From: Diabrotica undecimpunctata
Taxonomy: Eukaryota > Arthropoda > Insecta > Coleoptera > Chrysomelidae
DNA length: 64,000 bases
NCBI RefSeq assembly: GCF_040954645.1
Contig: NC_092805.1
Location: 77,574,257-77,638,256, forward strand
Direction: 5' to 3'
In this document: positions 11,982 through 24,904 of the stretch, one piece after another
Position numbering within the stretch: position 1 is the first letter of the stretch
Layout of the letters: each line of letters opens with the position of its first letter
Position numbers and translations under genes: made by a program
Notes under the pieces: model-generated
Database searches by the model: none
What the model saw: only the letters and a program-made list of their open reading frames with translations
What the model was told of the DNA's origin: nothing

Positions 11982-12779
11982 AAAAACGGAGCGTTAATTC
12001 CTATTTTAGAAGCCAACGAGTGAACACCTGGCTTCTACTAATAGAATTTTTAATAAAAACTTGTCAGTTTGATGTGATTGTTTATCAAGTAAATATTGGT
12101 AAGTCGATATCACTTTAATACTTTCGACAAATAAAATTAGGCTAGTCGTTTTTGGCCATACTTAATATTTTGGCAACCAAAATATAAAAATCAAATTATA
12201 GCATCATTACAAACAGCTCAACCTAGCTTTTCTGTAGTAATCAAAATCACACAGCAAAAATCTATAACAACAACATCATGTCCCAGTAGAACTCAAGCCT
12301 TGTTATGAACGCTATCCCAGACGTAGTGCTTTTGATTTGATTATAAAAAGGCAATTGGCGAAATTGTTATCTCTAAAGAAATAACCTTTGCTTCACGTAT
12401 TTCTAACCAGCGTATATGCGTCTGTCTTTCTTTCATATCCGTAGTAGATAATCTTCTAAAAATTAATCTGACTATTTCTGTTAGAAATCAAATAATATCT
12501 ATTCACAAACTTATTACACCTGCAAAGAGGCTACTACTTTCTAACGTGTGTCCTTCGATCCGGAACGAACTCATAGAACACTTAAAAATAAACTTAGATT
12601 ACAACTTGCTTCCCCTATCTCGTTTATCCCATGTAGTTCACCGGAAGACGAATATGCTCACATTTTTAGTTTTTGACGCTTAGACTATGTGATACCAGAT
12701 AAAGAATACTTGGATTTTAATACTTTAATGGCAATCTCATATAAAAATACAAATTATAGGATCTTTAATACTTCGGACA

Positions 12780-13540
12780 AACTTGAATGCTTTTTATGTA
12801 AGCAATCTGGACAAACTGACGACTCCTGTCCTAACCCTTAAGAAATATTTAGCATTTCCTCTCCAAATACAACTTCTAGCCAAATCACACTTGATCCTCC
12901 TTCTAGTATATCTCCTCTTTCACATTCCTCAAAAGAAGAAATCTATTTAAATAACCCACTTACTGACATAACAATCCCAAATGAACAGTCTCTAACACCA
13001 GTATCTGTTCCTTCTAACTCTGGCATAAAAAGAACTCATTCCACTGACACAAGTCTTGAATCACTTTCTGTACTGGTTGTCGCTAGGCCCCTAAACTTAA
13101 ACTCTAATAACACACCAAACACAACAACCTTCGCAATTCCTAAATCAGCTCCTCAAAAGAAATCAAAACTTATGACAACAATTGATACAATTATTCCATC
13201 TGCCCATTTAATTATTGAAAAATTAATTTGTGCTAATCCAGATAAATTTTTGTTATCAGCATTATAAATAATTGCCTTCCTAGAAAATTCCTTTGGGAGT
13301 AGTAATCCTCTCAAAGAAGCTGATAATTTCACCACGAACATTTTTATTCTCTTCTCGAAGATCTTATACAAATATACCAAACTGTATCCAATAGATCACT
13401 TAAAAATCGCCTTACAGGAATAACGAAAAAGCTAAAAGGAACAATAAATTCTATAGACGCTGACGAACTCACAAGCCTTACGTCCAATAATTCATGTAAC
13501 TCTAACTACAATGATATCGATCTTTTATAAATATTACGTA
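12780..13540 (+). pseudogene. Jockey-like ORF1 (Gag-like) remnant
   Basis: Near 12787 a fragment reads ECFLCKQSGQTDDSCP, a degenerate zinc knuckle. It is followed by a Ser/Thr/Pro-rich linker and, at about 13150-13390, the conserved ORF1 C-terminus of Jockey elements with hydrophobic and FLENSFGSSNPLKEA blocks. Several stops interrupt it, including one at about 13264. It probably bound RNA and chaperoned the LINE ribonucleoprotein. Confidence 0.55.
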
Positions 13541-13589
13541 AATAGTACAAATTACATTCTTTCTACTAACCAAATTAGTTTTTGAATGC

Positions 13590-13850
13590 ACTATTTTACA
13601 ATGAAACTGCTACGGATACACATACAATATCTTATATCAATTTACCATCCAGATTCTCTTTGTCTTCAAGAGGTTAATTTTAATAAAACTAATATTCCTT
13701 ATCCTAAATCCTATGAATGATACCACTCATTAGGACGGACTGCTTCAGAGCTAGTGGAAGTGCATCAATATTTGCGTTCAGCGAAATCTTCTCAACAATG
13801 CTACCTTTAATAACGAATCTTGAGGCAATTGTCATACCTACATATTCCCC

Positions 13851-13921
<71 letters not shown>

Positions 13922-13922
13922 T

Positions 13923-13981
<59 letters not shown>

Positions 13982-14672
13982 CCCCAAACCATTCTCTAAA
14001 GAAAAGCTGCTAGACCTTATATTCCAACTTCCACAGCCGTTTATACTCACAGGAGACTTCAATGCACATAACAGTATGTGGAGTTCTCAATCAACATTTG
14101 GACGGGAAAATGTAGTTAATATTTCCTCTGGATCTTTCTCTGGTATAGATCTTAGTATTAGTGACTTTAAATCTGCCCCTTTCTTAACCTGGCAAACAGC
14201 TGACGATCTCTTTGATAGCAATCATTATCCTATAATAATTTCCAACAATTGTAGTGGGGCTGCCTCTGCCAAAAGCTATTGGCGCCTAAATAAAGCTAAT
14301 TGGCCAGAGTATTCAAAAGCTATTGACACTCTCTTGCTCGGTCATGATCACCTAATAATCAATTATGTAGACTATTTGTTAACGTCAATAATAGACACTT
14401 TTCTTTCAGCTGCTAATACTCACATTGGCAAAACAACATTCTCTCCAAATCACAAAGCAGTTCCTTGGTGGAACTCTTCTTCTGAAGAGGCGACTCGTCT
14501 ATCCAAAAAAGTTTTAAATAAGTATCAAAAAAATGGGAGCCTTGAAAATCTAATAAATTACAAAAAATTTAAAGCCAAAGACAAACACGTAAAAAAAATA
14601 AAAAATCATCCTGGCAAGATTAACGAAAACTCCAAGCCTAGCCAACTTTGGAAAAAAATACGACTAATTTAA
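13590..14672 (+). pseudogene. Jockey-like endonuclease and start of RT ORF
   Basis: The APE-type endonuclease is recognisable. Its N-terminal part reads CLQE near 13665, and [14 protein letters not shown] (the metal-binding GDFNAHN motif) lies at about 14040-14080. SGIDLSISD and the DSNHYPI segment (catalytic Asp and His) follow. A ~125-bp TA tract sits inside the gene between the two halves, and the reading frame passes through it as Tyr-Ile repeats. The frame closes at 14672. It nicks target DNA for target-primed reverse transcription. Confidence 0.75.
13851..13979. repeat. (TA)n within LINE endonuclease
   Basis: TA tract with a few CA/ACACAC interruptions, lying between coding segments that flank it in the same frame. 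It appears to be an expansion of a native TATATA in the coding sequence rather than a separate insertion. Confidence 0.9.
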
Positions 14673-14699
14673 GGTCACAAAACTGATAATACAATTACT

Positions 14700-15790
14700 C
14701 GTTTAATTTCAAACGGTGTAGAGATTACTTCATATGAACTTATTCCCAACACTTTTTCCAAACATTTTGAAGAGAAGTTCAGGAATAAAACTAATAATAT
14801 TACTTTATCTCATCATTACTTATATTCACACAGAAATTATCTGATATTATCTGAATATAGTAGATCCTTTCATTCTCCTTTCACTATCCACGAGCTAATA
14901 TCTGCCCTAGCTATTAGTAGAAACACCGCAGCTGGGCTTCATGATATTCCTTATGCATTTCTAAAGCATTTGTCTAATTATATACTTAATAAACTCCTTA
15001 ATTTATACAATATAATCGGGAGTTCCCATAAATTTTCATCTCAGTGAAGCAAATCTATTGTTATATCAATACACAAGCCAAATCAGCCAACTATCCACAC
15101 CACAATCCACAATCTTACAGGCCCATCTCCCTCACATGCATTATGTGTAAGCTGATGGAAAAAATGATCAACACATGTCTCTTATGATATTTTGAAAAAC
15201 ACAAAGTTATTCCAAAGAAACAATCTGGCTACCAAAGACAACGCTCCACAAGAGATAATCTGGTACTACTCCAAACCCATATCTTCAACGCAATTACCTG
15301 TATAACCACTGTATAACGCAACCAATGTATGACAGCCTACCGAACTCTCTAAAATTTCTCTTTGATCTAGACTGGTGAACTACTAGCTATCTCACATGCT
15401 TTCAAATATGCCCAACAATATCCAAATATACACATAGCCATATGTGTGTATAAAAGATTCACTGGAATAAAGTTACTGCATGTATTAAACATCAGCGCTG
15501 CATGAAATTAAACCCTCAGTGAACCTACTTACCTATCCCAGTTTATCTCGAAAAAATATGGCAATTATAGATACCCGTCAAGTTATGGCTACCTGATGAC
15601 ATCATATCCACAACCAAAATTACAGCACGAATCAGACATATACTTATGTAATGCCCTTTTTATGCCAAAATACGCCAACAGCTCGATATCAGTACTATCT
15701 CCAAAGAGGTCCAAAATAGCACAGACCAAATCATCAAGGTTACCAAATTCCTCGAGAAAAGTCAACTGCTCAACAGAATATAATAAATTA
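14700..15790 (+). pseudogene. Jockey-like reverse transcriptase remnant
   Basis: The N-terminal RT blocks are legible near 14880-15290: the HELISALAISRNTAAGLHDIP helix-loop, the IHKPN motif with following YRPISL-like residues, and KKQSGYQRQRSTRDN. The catalytic palm is missing, and the C-terminal part (15500-15790) is readable as a degraded terminal domain. There are multiple frameshifts. Confidence 0.7.
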
Positions 15791-15844
15791 TAATAATAAT
15801 AAATTAATAAAATTAATTTAAATAAAAAAAAACGGAGCGTCAAT

Positions 15845-16564
15845 AGAATGAAATACCTGTTTTATAACTTTTTTGTCTTCTAGTATTTGTTTTTAAAATC
15901 ATCAATTTAGAAAATACAACAATTTTTTTAAACGCAATATTTAATTTAAAAATGTGTTTAAAATGACGAATAAAATTTTTTGAACTTTGTCTTACACACG
16001 CAGCTATCTAAAACGTTTGCAGGTAGTAGGACATAAACTTGTTATTAAATGTGTATAATTGAAATATCACAAAGTTTAATAGCTCTTCTGAAATAAAAAA
16101 ACAAACACGAAAAGCACCTTTCCGTCCATTAGACAATATCAATCATAACCATTCATTTGTTCTATCATATTATTTTTACGCCAATTATCCACTCTAGTTC
16201 GAACGATTCTGTAAATAATTGTTTAATTTGGCCAATTTAAAAAATTACATGCTCATACCCATTAATTAAAATTTTTTAATAAATACCCAACGGAGTATGT
16301 ACAAAATTCAAGGGTGTCAGCTTTTTTATGTCGGCGCTCGTGAAAAACAATGCCGGATCGAGGATGGATCTCAGGGTCCAAGCTGAACAAAAAATTAAAT
16401 TAAAAACAGATATCTTTAATATGATGTGATAAGATAAATAAATAAGCGTATATGGAATAAAAACTAAATATATATAGAAAGGGTGAGTCACCAATAACGG
16501 CACGAAAGATTACGTCGAAAGGGTAAATGATTTAAATTTTTATTAAATATTATATTTTAATCTA
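15845..16564. other. No recognisable gene
   Basis: Unique-looking AT-rich sequence between the LINE target duplication and the next DNA transposon. A 75-codon minus-strand frame at 16276-16503 has no domain that I recognise. Confidence 0.5.
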
Positions 16565-18380
16565 AAGTTGATAAAAGCTACATTTAAGAATTGTTTTGAA
16601 ATATTCAGGGTGTCCCAATAAATTGTAGCGTATCAAAGTAATTTTTTTTCTTATGGGACTCCCTGTATTTTATTGCATTTTCTGATTGTCCGCAAAAAAT
16701 AAGGTATAGTTTCATAAGAATTTCCTATACCTATATACAGAAAGTTCTGAGTTATCTCGACTTTTCTTAAAATGTACAGTTTTAAAAGAAAAGTCATTAT
16801 TAACTTTATTTAAGCAATTATATCAAATTTTCTCTTATGTGTAAATAGTTGGACATATGTTAAATGTACAACATGATTGAGCATTAAACATTTCTTTACA
16901 GGGTACTCAAAATTTACAGATTGACCACATAATATGGAACAATTAATAAATTATTAAACATATTTTCTCTTTCGAATGGTATAAGGTTGTACTATACGTA
17001 GGTAGGAGTTTTGCGTTATTTATAATTTTCTTAAACGGTAAATCGATTTTAAAATATTTATAATTAATCTCAATTTTTAAACCCAACATATTGGTATAGT
17101 TGTTATAAACAAATCCAATGTAATTGTAAATACATAAGTGTACGTTTTGTTATTGAAAATTATTAAATATATAACCAAACAGATGAAAATTTAATAAAAC
17201 AAGTACAGGAATAATACAAAATAAACCACAACTTACTATAAGAGAAAAATGATCAAGCGAAGATGAAATATTAAGCGTTCGAAATTCTCAATTTCATATT
17301 ATCTTGAGTAGAAGTAAAGAAATCAATCTTGGTCAATCCTGGTCACCTAGATGACCTATTATATAGATCTATCAATTTAAGTATTTCTAAATTTTCTGTT
17401 AAGGTAGTTCCTAACATCACGTGAAAATGGGCAGGAGCTCCGTCCAATCGGAGCCACAGTTTTGTTCTTTCACTAAGTAGAAAGTTTTCAAGAAGCATCC
17501 AAAAATCTTGTTTTAAGAAATTTTAAAAAATTATTCCATTGAGATGTCCGTCAAAAAAATATGGGCCGATAACATACTCCCCCATAATGCCACCCCAAAC
17601 GTTAACACTGCATCGGTGTTGGCGATCAACAGTACGAAATAAATGTTGGTTTACTGTATCATATTAATGAAAATTATGTCTTTTTACTAGATCATTATTG
17701 TGAAAAGTAGATTCGTCTGTAAACAATACATTTTGAAAAAAATCAGGATCTTTTCCAACTTTATGTTAAGTTCATTAACAAAAATTTAAACGTTTATCAT
17801 AATCTTGTTCTATAAAATGCTTGTGTAGTTGAGTGTAATACGGATGAGAGTGATTTGTCTTAAGTATTCTACATATACTCGTTCTACTGATTTCTAATTC
17901 ACCCAAAATTTTTATAGTACTAGTATTTTGGTTTTCCGTAACAGAAAACAGGGCATCAAGTTCGTTGACGATGTCGCCACTAACTGATCTATTACCTTCT
18001 CTATATTATTTTCCTTCTCATTACCAGTAGTACGGAATATATTTAGCAATCTCTCAAAAACTTTCTTTTTGGATGTTTTCTATCAGGATACTTTTGAACG
18101 TAAACTTTATAAGCTAAGAGACAATTTTGAAAACATTTCCCAATAAAAATGACTTTTCTTTTAAAACTTTACATTTTAAAAAAGTCGACATAATTCAAAA
18201 CACTCTGTACTTAGATATAGGAAATTCTTATAAAAATATATCTTATTTTTTGCGGACAATTAGAAAATGCGACAAAATAAAGAGGTCCTTTTAAAAAATA
18301 TATAACTGTGATATGCCGCAAATTTATTAGGACACCCTGAATATTTTAAAATAATTCTAAAATGTAGCTTTTATCAACTT
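16565..18380 (-). mobile_element. DD41D-type mariner relic 1, with long inverted termini
   Basis: The ends are inverted copies. 16565 reads AAGTTGATAAAAGCTACATTT then, 30 bp in, CAGGGTGTCCCAATAAATT. The right end, inverted, reads the same through 18380. The similarity extends about 230 bp inward on each side, including TTGTCCGCAAAAAATAAG. A minus-strand transposase relic lies in the middle. The similarity outside CAGGGTGT suggests that the true terminus is the outer one. Confidence 0.75.
17380..18080 (-). pseudogene. DD41D-type transposase remnant 1
   Basis: Minus-strand fragments read VLFTDEST (first catalytic Asp block, ~17700) and NVWGGIMGEYVIGPYFFDGHLNG (~17540-17620), a block shared with the better preserved transposases at 57127 and 59510. 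An RVC-type helix-turn-helix segment is faintly visible near 17880. Stops and indels are frequent and there is no continuous frame. Formerly a cut-and-paste transposase. Confidence 0.65.
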
Positions 18381-18385
18381 ATGTA

Positions 18386-18431
18386 TCTGTGAGGACTTGT
18401 TGATAGCATGCAATCTACAAGTCCTCACAGA
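18386..18431. repeat. Perfect 15-bp stem hairpin
   Basis: TCTGTGAGGACTTGT (18386-18400) is followed after 16 bp by its exact reverse complement (18417-18431). The loop contains GCATGC. It sits directly next to the right end of the preceding transposon. Confidence 0.85.
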
Positions 18432-18439
18432 CACTTCGC

Positions 18440-18700
18440 CTAAGGACTAGCAACTCTAGTGGAATCTTACGTTACCATGTGATTAATTCCTTTTTTGACT
18501 TAAACATCATAGTTTTTAAATTTAGTAGCTTCAAAAATGTACATCCAGATAGCATTGATGATGGACTAGTTATTCCGAAAACGTTCTGTGATGTAGCGCG
18601 ATAGGGTTTTTATTATTATACCTTTTATGAAGAAATTTATTAAATAAAATTTGTGTGATACATGGTATACAGCAAACTACAGGAATTTAGTTTTCTTGTA
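18440..18700 (+). repeat. Dispersed repeat with hammerhead-like core (family A)
   Basis: A second, more degraded copy occurs at 29140-29470 (shared ATCTTACGTTACCATG, AACGTTCTGTG and TAAAATTTGTG-type blocks). At 18555-18586 it reads TTGATGA, a short stem with loop, GAA, the palindrome AACGTT and C. This matches a hammerhead core (CUGANGA...GAA) apart from C3, and has the same layout as other loci in this window. It is probably a Penelope-type terminal sequence. Confidence 0.5.
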
Positions 18701-19243
18701 GATTTTCAAATTTTTTTTTAGTGTGTGGCTCATTAAAGCTATTGTTCTGTGATCTGAGCAGGATGTTGCACTTGACTGTTTGGGTATTTCCACAAAAGTT
18801 GATTACAGCCATTGTCTGTGGATTGTGGTAGTGTGATATAATGACAGTTCAGTTTCTAATGACCGTTACTAGTAGTTGTTATTTATTATTAATCAATCAT
18901 TTTTTAAACATGCGTTTTTTAATTCAGTTTCTTTGTATCTTAATTTTAATATATCGATATTCCGTTTATTTAAAGTCTTCTTGATTTGTTTAAAAAGTTA
19001 ATCTGAATGCTATATGGTTCGATATATTCCGACGTATGTTATACAGTTATTTTTTATCTTCTTTAAAAGTAGTAAAGTAGTCTAGTAAATTTAATTAGTT
19101 TGTCCTAGGTTAGTTAAATTTTGACCAACTCGCAGTGGCTGGAAATAACTATACAACCAATAATACTTGTTCATAGCCAATACTTAAATAAAAAAATATT
19201 TAAAATTAAACTGCATCACTCAAAATAAAAATTAATTTTTGGA

Positions 19244-19247
<4 letters not shown>
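18701..19247. other. No recognisable gene
   Basis: AT-rich spacer without recognisable coding or terminal motifs, ending at a 44-bp TA tract (19248-19291). Confidence 0.5.
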
Positions 19248-19291
<44 letters not shown>

Positions 19292-19293
<2 letters not shown>

Positions 19294-19437
19294 AATAAGA
19301 AAAAAGAAATCTTTCAAATCGCATTATTTCTCACAAAAGTGATTGCAGAATTAAAAAACCATCTTGTGCTTTGGCAGAGCATGTAATCGATAAAGACCAT
19401 ATTATGGATTTTGATAACATTAAAATTTTATGTATGG
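19292..19437 (+). pseudogene. Penelope GIY-YIG endonuclease fragment, left half
   Basis: Reads NLSNRIISHKSDCRIKK-SCALAEHVIDKDH-MDFDNIKIL, closely matching the endonuclease of the Penelope copies at 46448 and 48119. It stops at 19437 and the continuation of the same protein appears at 22546, so about 3.1 kb has been inserted here. Confidence 0.8.
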
Positions 19438-19539
19438 TATAATTTCACTATTTGAGAGAGTGAGTCATCGTTTAAAGGCCCAGAAATGCGGAAAGCTGTT
19501 TGGAAATCCAGTGACGTACACTTACTTTTATTTTAACGT

Positions 19540-20190
19540 TAACTATATTTTATTTTTCAAATATTAATGTTCGAAATAGGCCACAATATATTTATTTACA
19601 AGTTTTTACTGACGTTTCGATCTTTATATCCATAGACCGCTTTCAAAGATATAAATGATAGTTATATTTATTTTATTAGTTTATTATTATATATTTTTAA
19701 TTTCTTATATTGTTTATTTTTTTTTTTTCTATCTTTAAAAACAGAATAGAGATCGAAACGTCAATGTATTAAACATGTAAATAGATATATTGTGGCTTAT
19801 GTCCAACCTTCTCCCTAAAAATACAGAATGCCACAAACAAGCAGCTATAGAAAAATAAATATATCTGTCATTTGTATGTTTGAAAACGGTCTCTTTATAG
19901 AGATCGAAACGTCCGTAAATTAAACATTTGAATAAATATATTGTGGCTTATTCCTCATAGCCAAGCATTGTGGCTTATTCCCTTATAACATCATTTCTAA
20001 AAATACAGAACGACAAGCGAAAAGCCATAGAAAATAAATAGTACTATCATTTGTATAATTGAAAACGGTCTCTGGATATGGAGATCGAAACGTCAATAAA
20101 TAAACATATGAATAAATATTTTGTGGCTCATTCCCTACATTCCCCGAAAAATACAGAATGCCACAAACAAAAAGCTATAAAAAAGAAGTA
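19540..20190 (+). repeat. Tandem ~150-180 bp array with hammerhead-like units (family B)
   Basis: Three direct units each contain TTGAAAAC, a stem (GGTCTC...GAGATC), GAAACGTC and then ATTGTGGCTTATTCC. The GAA positions are 19755, 19906 and 20087. An inverted unit lies at 19568-19650. The arrangement resembles tandem hammerhead satellites and Penelope terminal repeats. Position 8 of the hammerhead core is A rather than G, so catalysis is doubtful. Confidence 0.6.
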
Positions 20191-20581
20191 ATTTTGCAGA
20201 AAGTTTACTGATACCAAGTTACGCTAAAACGTCTTTTGACGTGACCCGTCCTTAAAGAGTTACACAATGAAATTTTTTTAAAACAAATTTTAAGACAGTT
20301 TCCACACCACCCCAGAGGTATGTCTTGTGGCGCGATACTTTTTTTTAATGGGTGTTCGCCAAGGGCCATATTGTCTTATTAAATAAAATGAACAAAACAC
20401 TTAAACAGTATAAAACAAAACAAAATAAAATCCTATAAAACAAAATAAAATTCTATAAAAACAAAATAAAAATAATATTTGATGTGTTTAAACACAAACA
20501 CTATACACACTTACTATGTTCTCGTTTTTTTTTGTTTTTGTTTTTTTTATGCTGATGTTCTTATTAAACTATTAGAAAATA

Positions 20582-21795
20582 TTATTCGCTGTCTAAACCT
20601 GAAAATGCAGTGCTACTATCGCTCTCATTATCTTCACCACCTAGTGTAATTATAAATGGCTCTAGTAAAACTTTTATATAAGTGTCAAGTTCCCACATAC
20701 GATGTTCTTCTTTAATTATGTGGCCTATACATTTAGCCCATTTCTCTGGAGTTACATGGAGGATTGCTTGAATCAAAAGTTTCTTAATTTCGTTTGAACG
20801 TTTTGTTATTGCGTGCTACTTCTCCTTTCACTTACTCCCAGATAAGTTCAATGGGATTAAGTTCGCAATGATAAGGTGGTAGACCTTTGACACCATACTC
20901 TTTTGCAGTTTCAACTACAGCATATTTAAGATATTCAATTTTCCTTAACCGTGCAATATCAAGGAGCTAAATTTTGAGCATTGATTCTTCGTATGCAATC
21001 CCCTTTTCTGTAAGCCATTGTTGAATCCTCCCTTTCAATTTCTTTAATAATCACCTGTTTTTTTCGACTTAAATTGAAGAAAACCATCATCAAGAAACCC
21101 TGTATCACTTCCTATATGGGTGACGATTAAACGCCGTCCCTTTCCTGATGGAGCTTTTAATCCTGTATATCAGCCTTCTATAAATGCTTCGCGTTTACTT
21201 TTGACATTTAAATCTTGCCAAACTTTTCCAACTGTATGACCTTTTCCAACCTTGGTTAATCCAGGTTTCATCCAAATAACATATTTTGCGTCCAGTGCTG
21301 CGAATTTTGCGTATTTCTTCTAAATATTTTCTTCTCCGCACAATAATTTTATTTTTTTCTAATAGCATACTTTTTCTGTTGAGTTTTACATATCGAAAGT
21401 TCATTTCACGCATGGTCCTGGTTAAGACTCTACGAGATATCTTGGGTAAGGAGTCATCGTTTTCGAGCTCTTGAGAAATATTTTTCAGTGTTGGAATTTT
21501 ACTCCGAAAATAAAATGAATGAATTTTTCGACGTATAATATTCCTTGTCTCGTCATCCAAAACAATGCTTTTCCTACCTCTAGTTTTACCTTCTTCTTGC
21601 TTTTTAAGTTTAAGTTTCCGATGTATTTTTAAGTACACGATAAATACAGCTAACGGATACTTTTGTTAAACTGCTACAAATGTCGACCGCTTGGCTAACA
21701 TTTATTTCCATTTTTCTGCCGACAATTCCTTCATAAACGTTTCGTATTATTACCTTCTCTTCGGACGTTAACATTTTCCGTCTCTTTTGCGGCAT
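20582..21795 (-). pseudogene. IS630/Tc1-like (DDE_3) transposase
   Basis: Starts at MPQKRRKMLTSEEK near 21795 with a helix-turn-helix region. A frame change near 21620 leads to a 147-codon frame with the RGRKSIVLDDETR linker, the first catalytic block YLDETWINQGW, and then degraded sequence. The last catalytic block LPPYHCELNPIELIW with its Glu is at about 20840-20885, followed by a VKGEV helix and an acidic C-terminus ending at 20582. The central Asp region is mutated. Cut-and-paste transposase of an insect IS630-like family; inactive. Confidence 0.7.
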
Positions 21796-22545
21796 TTAAT
21801 TTTTGGAATCAACATCAGAATTTTGCAGTCTTCTCTTGGAACAACTCGGTTTTTCGTCCAACTCCAATAAAACTCAAACCAAATAATCACAGAATATTCC
21901 TAAAAATTTACTATAAAACGACAAACTATAACACTCGTATTATCAATAACACGTTTTATCAATAACACAAACTTATCGCATAAAATACCCTACCCTCAGA
22001 AACGCCAATGTAAATAACCTATTGTTGATGGGCACTCGCTCGACAAAAACTAGTCTTACGGCTTTCTGTGGATCTGAATTGAAACGGAATTCCGTCGCTA
22101 ATTCCAAAGTTGCCAAACGATTGAAAAATATTGTTTTAAAATATCGATTTTTATTTTATAAATTTAAATATGTAACGAAACGGAACATATAAATAAAATT
22201 TATTTCATTACAATTTTGTGCTTAATTTTTACTATTGAAAAAATCAGGTTTTTTGTATTTTTATGACGGTAATAATCGCTGCATGGAAGAATACAGGTTT
22301 TGTATGACCATAATTACTACTTGTGAACAAGAATTGGCTACATTGTACGACAACTTCTGGTCAAGTCTACTATAGAGAAGCACAAATAAATATACTACTT
22401 TATATATTCTGTAATTTCTTATGAGGAAACGCAAATTGCAATCGCGAAAACAGGCAGTTTTCGAGGGCCGCTGTGTACATTTAAATTTGAGGATATTCCA
22501 CGTTTAAACTATGAAATCACTCTTCTAAATTGAGGGTTTCTACTT

Positions 22546-22655
22546 TAGTGAAAGTAATAAATTCAAAAGGACTTTTTTGGAAATGGTTTGTATTAGCAAA
22601 AGTGATAATAATTTAAACAAAAGATCAGAAATTCAAAATAAGCAAAATTTATAAT
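22546..22655 (+). pseudogene. Penelope endonuclease fragment, right half
   Basis: Reads SNKFKRTFLEMVCISKSDNNLNKRSEIQN, the exact continuation of the fragment ending at 19437, as judged from the intact copy at 46448-47338. It ends at a TAA near 22650. Confidence 0.8.
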
Positions 22656-23220
22656 TACATTCTTTCTTTATAATTTATATATAAAACTTGTAAAATGTCA
22701 CATTTTGATTTAATTTTCCATATATCTGTTACATTTTTTCGGACATCTGTCAATGGTGAATAAATCTTCTTCTTTTTTGTTACTAAACAAAAAAGAATTT
22801 TTAAACAAAATTTTATTTTTGGCAATATAATTGTCAAAAATAAAAATTTTAAGTTGGCATTTATGACATTGAGGCTTATTTGTAATTGGTTGCTATTTTA
22901 ACTTATTTATAAATTCAATTGTTTTTGTATTAAAAAAATGTTTTCAAAATTATACTAAAAATTTTCAGATAAGCATTTATTAGATTAGGACATTTTTATA
23001 TTAATTATTTTTAAGATGTATTAGCAGCAATTTTTATTTACTAAACTAATTTTTATTTGGTAAGTTAACAAAAATTGTTTTTTCTTTCTAGTTCAAACTT
23101 GTAAGATATTTTGTCTTTTTTAGCAGCTCTGGATAATAATTGTAAACACAATTGAAAGCTCGAGATATAAAAAATAGTTAAATAATAGCCCTTTTATTGA
23201 CTCCAACCCATCCAAAACAG
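22656..23220. other. No recognisable gene
   Basis: AT-rich sequence following the Penelope C-terminus, possibly its 3' untranslated tail. No terminal hammerhead motif was found. Confidence 0.4.
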
Positions 23221-24900
<1,680 letters not shown>

Positions 24901-24904
24901 GGCT

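Larger units (their letters stand above)
11999..15827 (+). mobile_element. Jockey-like LINE, full-span but decayed
   Basis: The element is bounded by a direct repeat, AAAAACGGAGCGTTAAT at 11982-11998 and AAAAACGGAGCGTCAAT at 15828-15844. These are 17-bp copies with one mismatch, fitting a LINE target-site duplication. Inside, in order, are an ORF1 with a zinc-knuckle-like motif, an apurinic endonuclease and a reverse transcriptase. An A-rich tail precedes the right duplication. Confidence 0.75.
19440..22545. mobile_element. Nested insertion splitting a Penelope endonuclease
   Basis: It interrupts Penelope codons between 19437 and 22546. Just inside both ends there is a ~28-bp imperfect inverted repeat: TTTGAGAGAGTGAGTCATCGTTTAAA at 19451 and, inverted, the related sequence at 22501-22530. 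The contents are a hammerhead-bearing tandem array (19540-20190) and an IS630/Tc1-like transposase relic (20582-21795). It may be one element or a composite. Confidence 0.55.
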
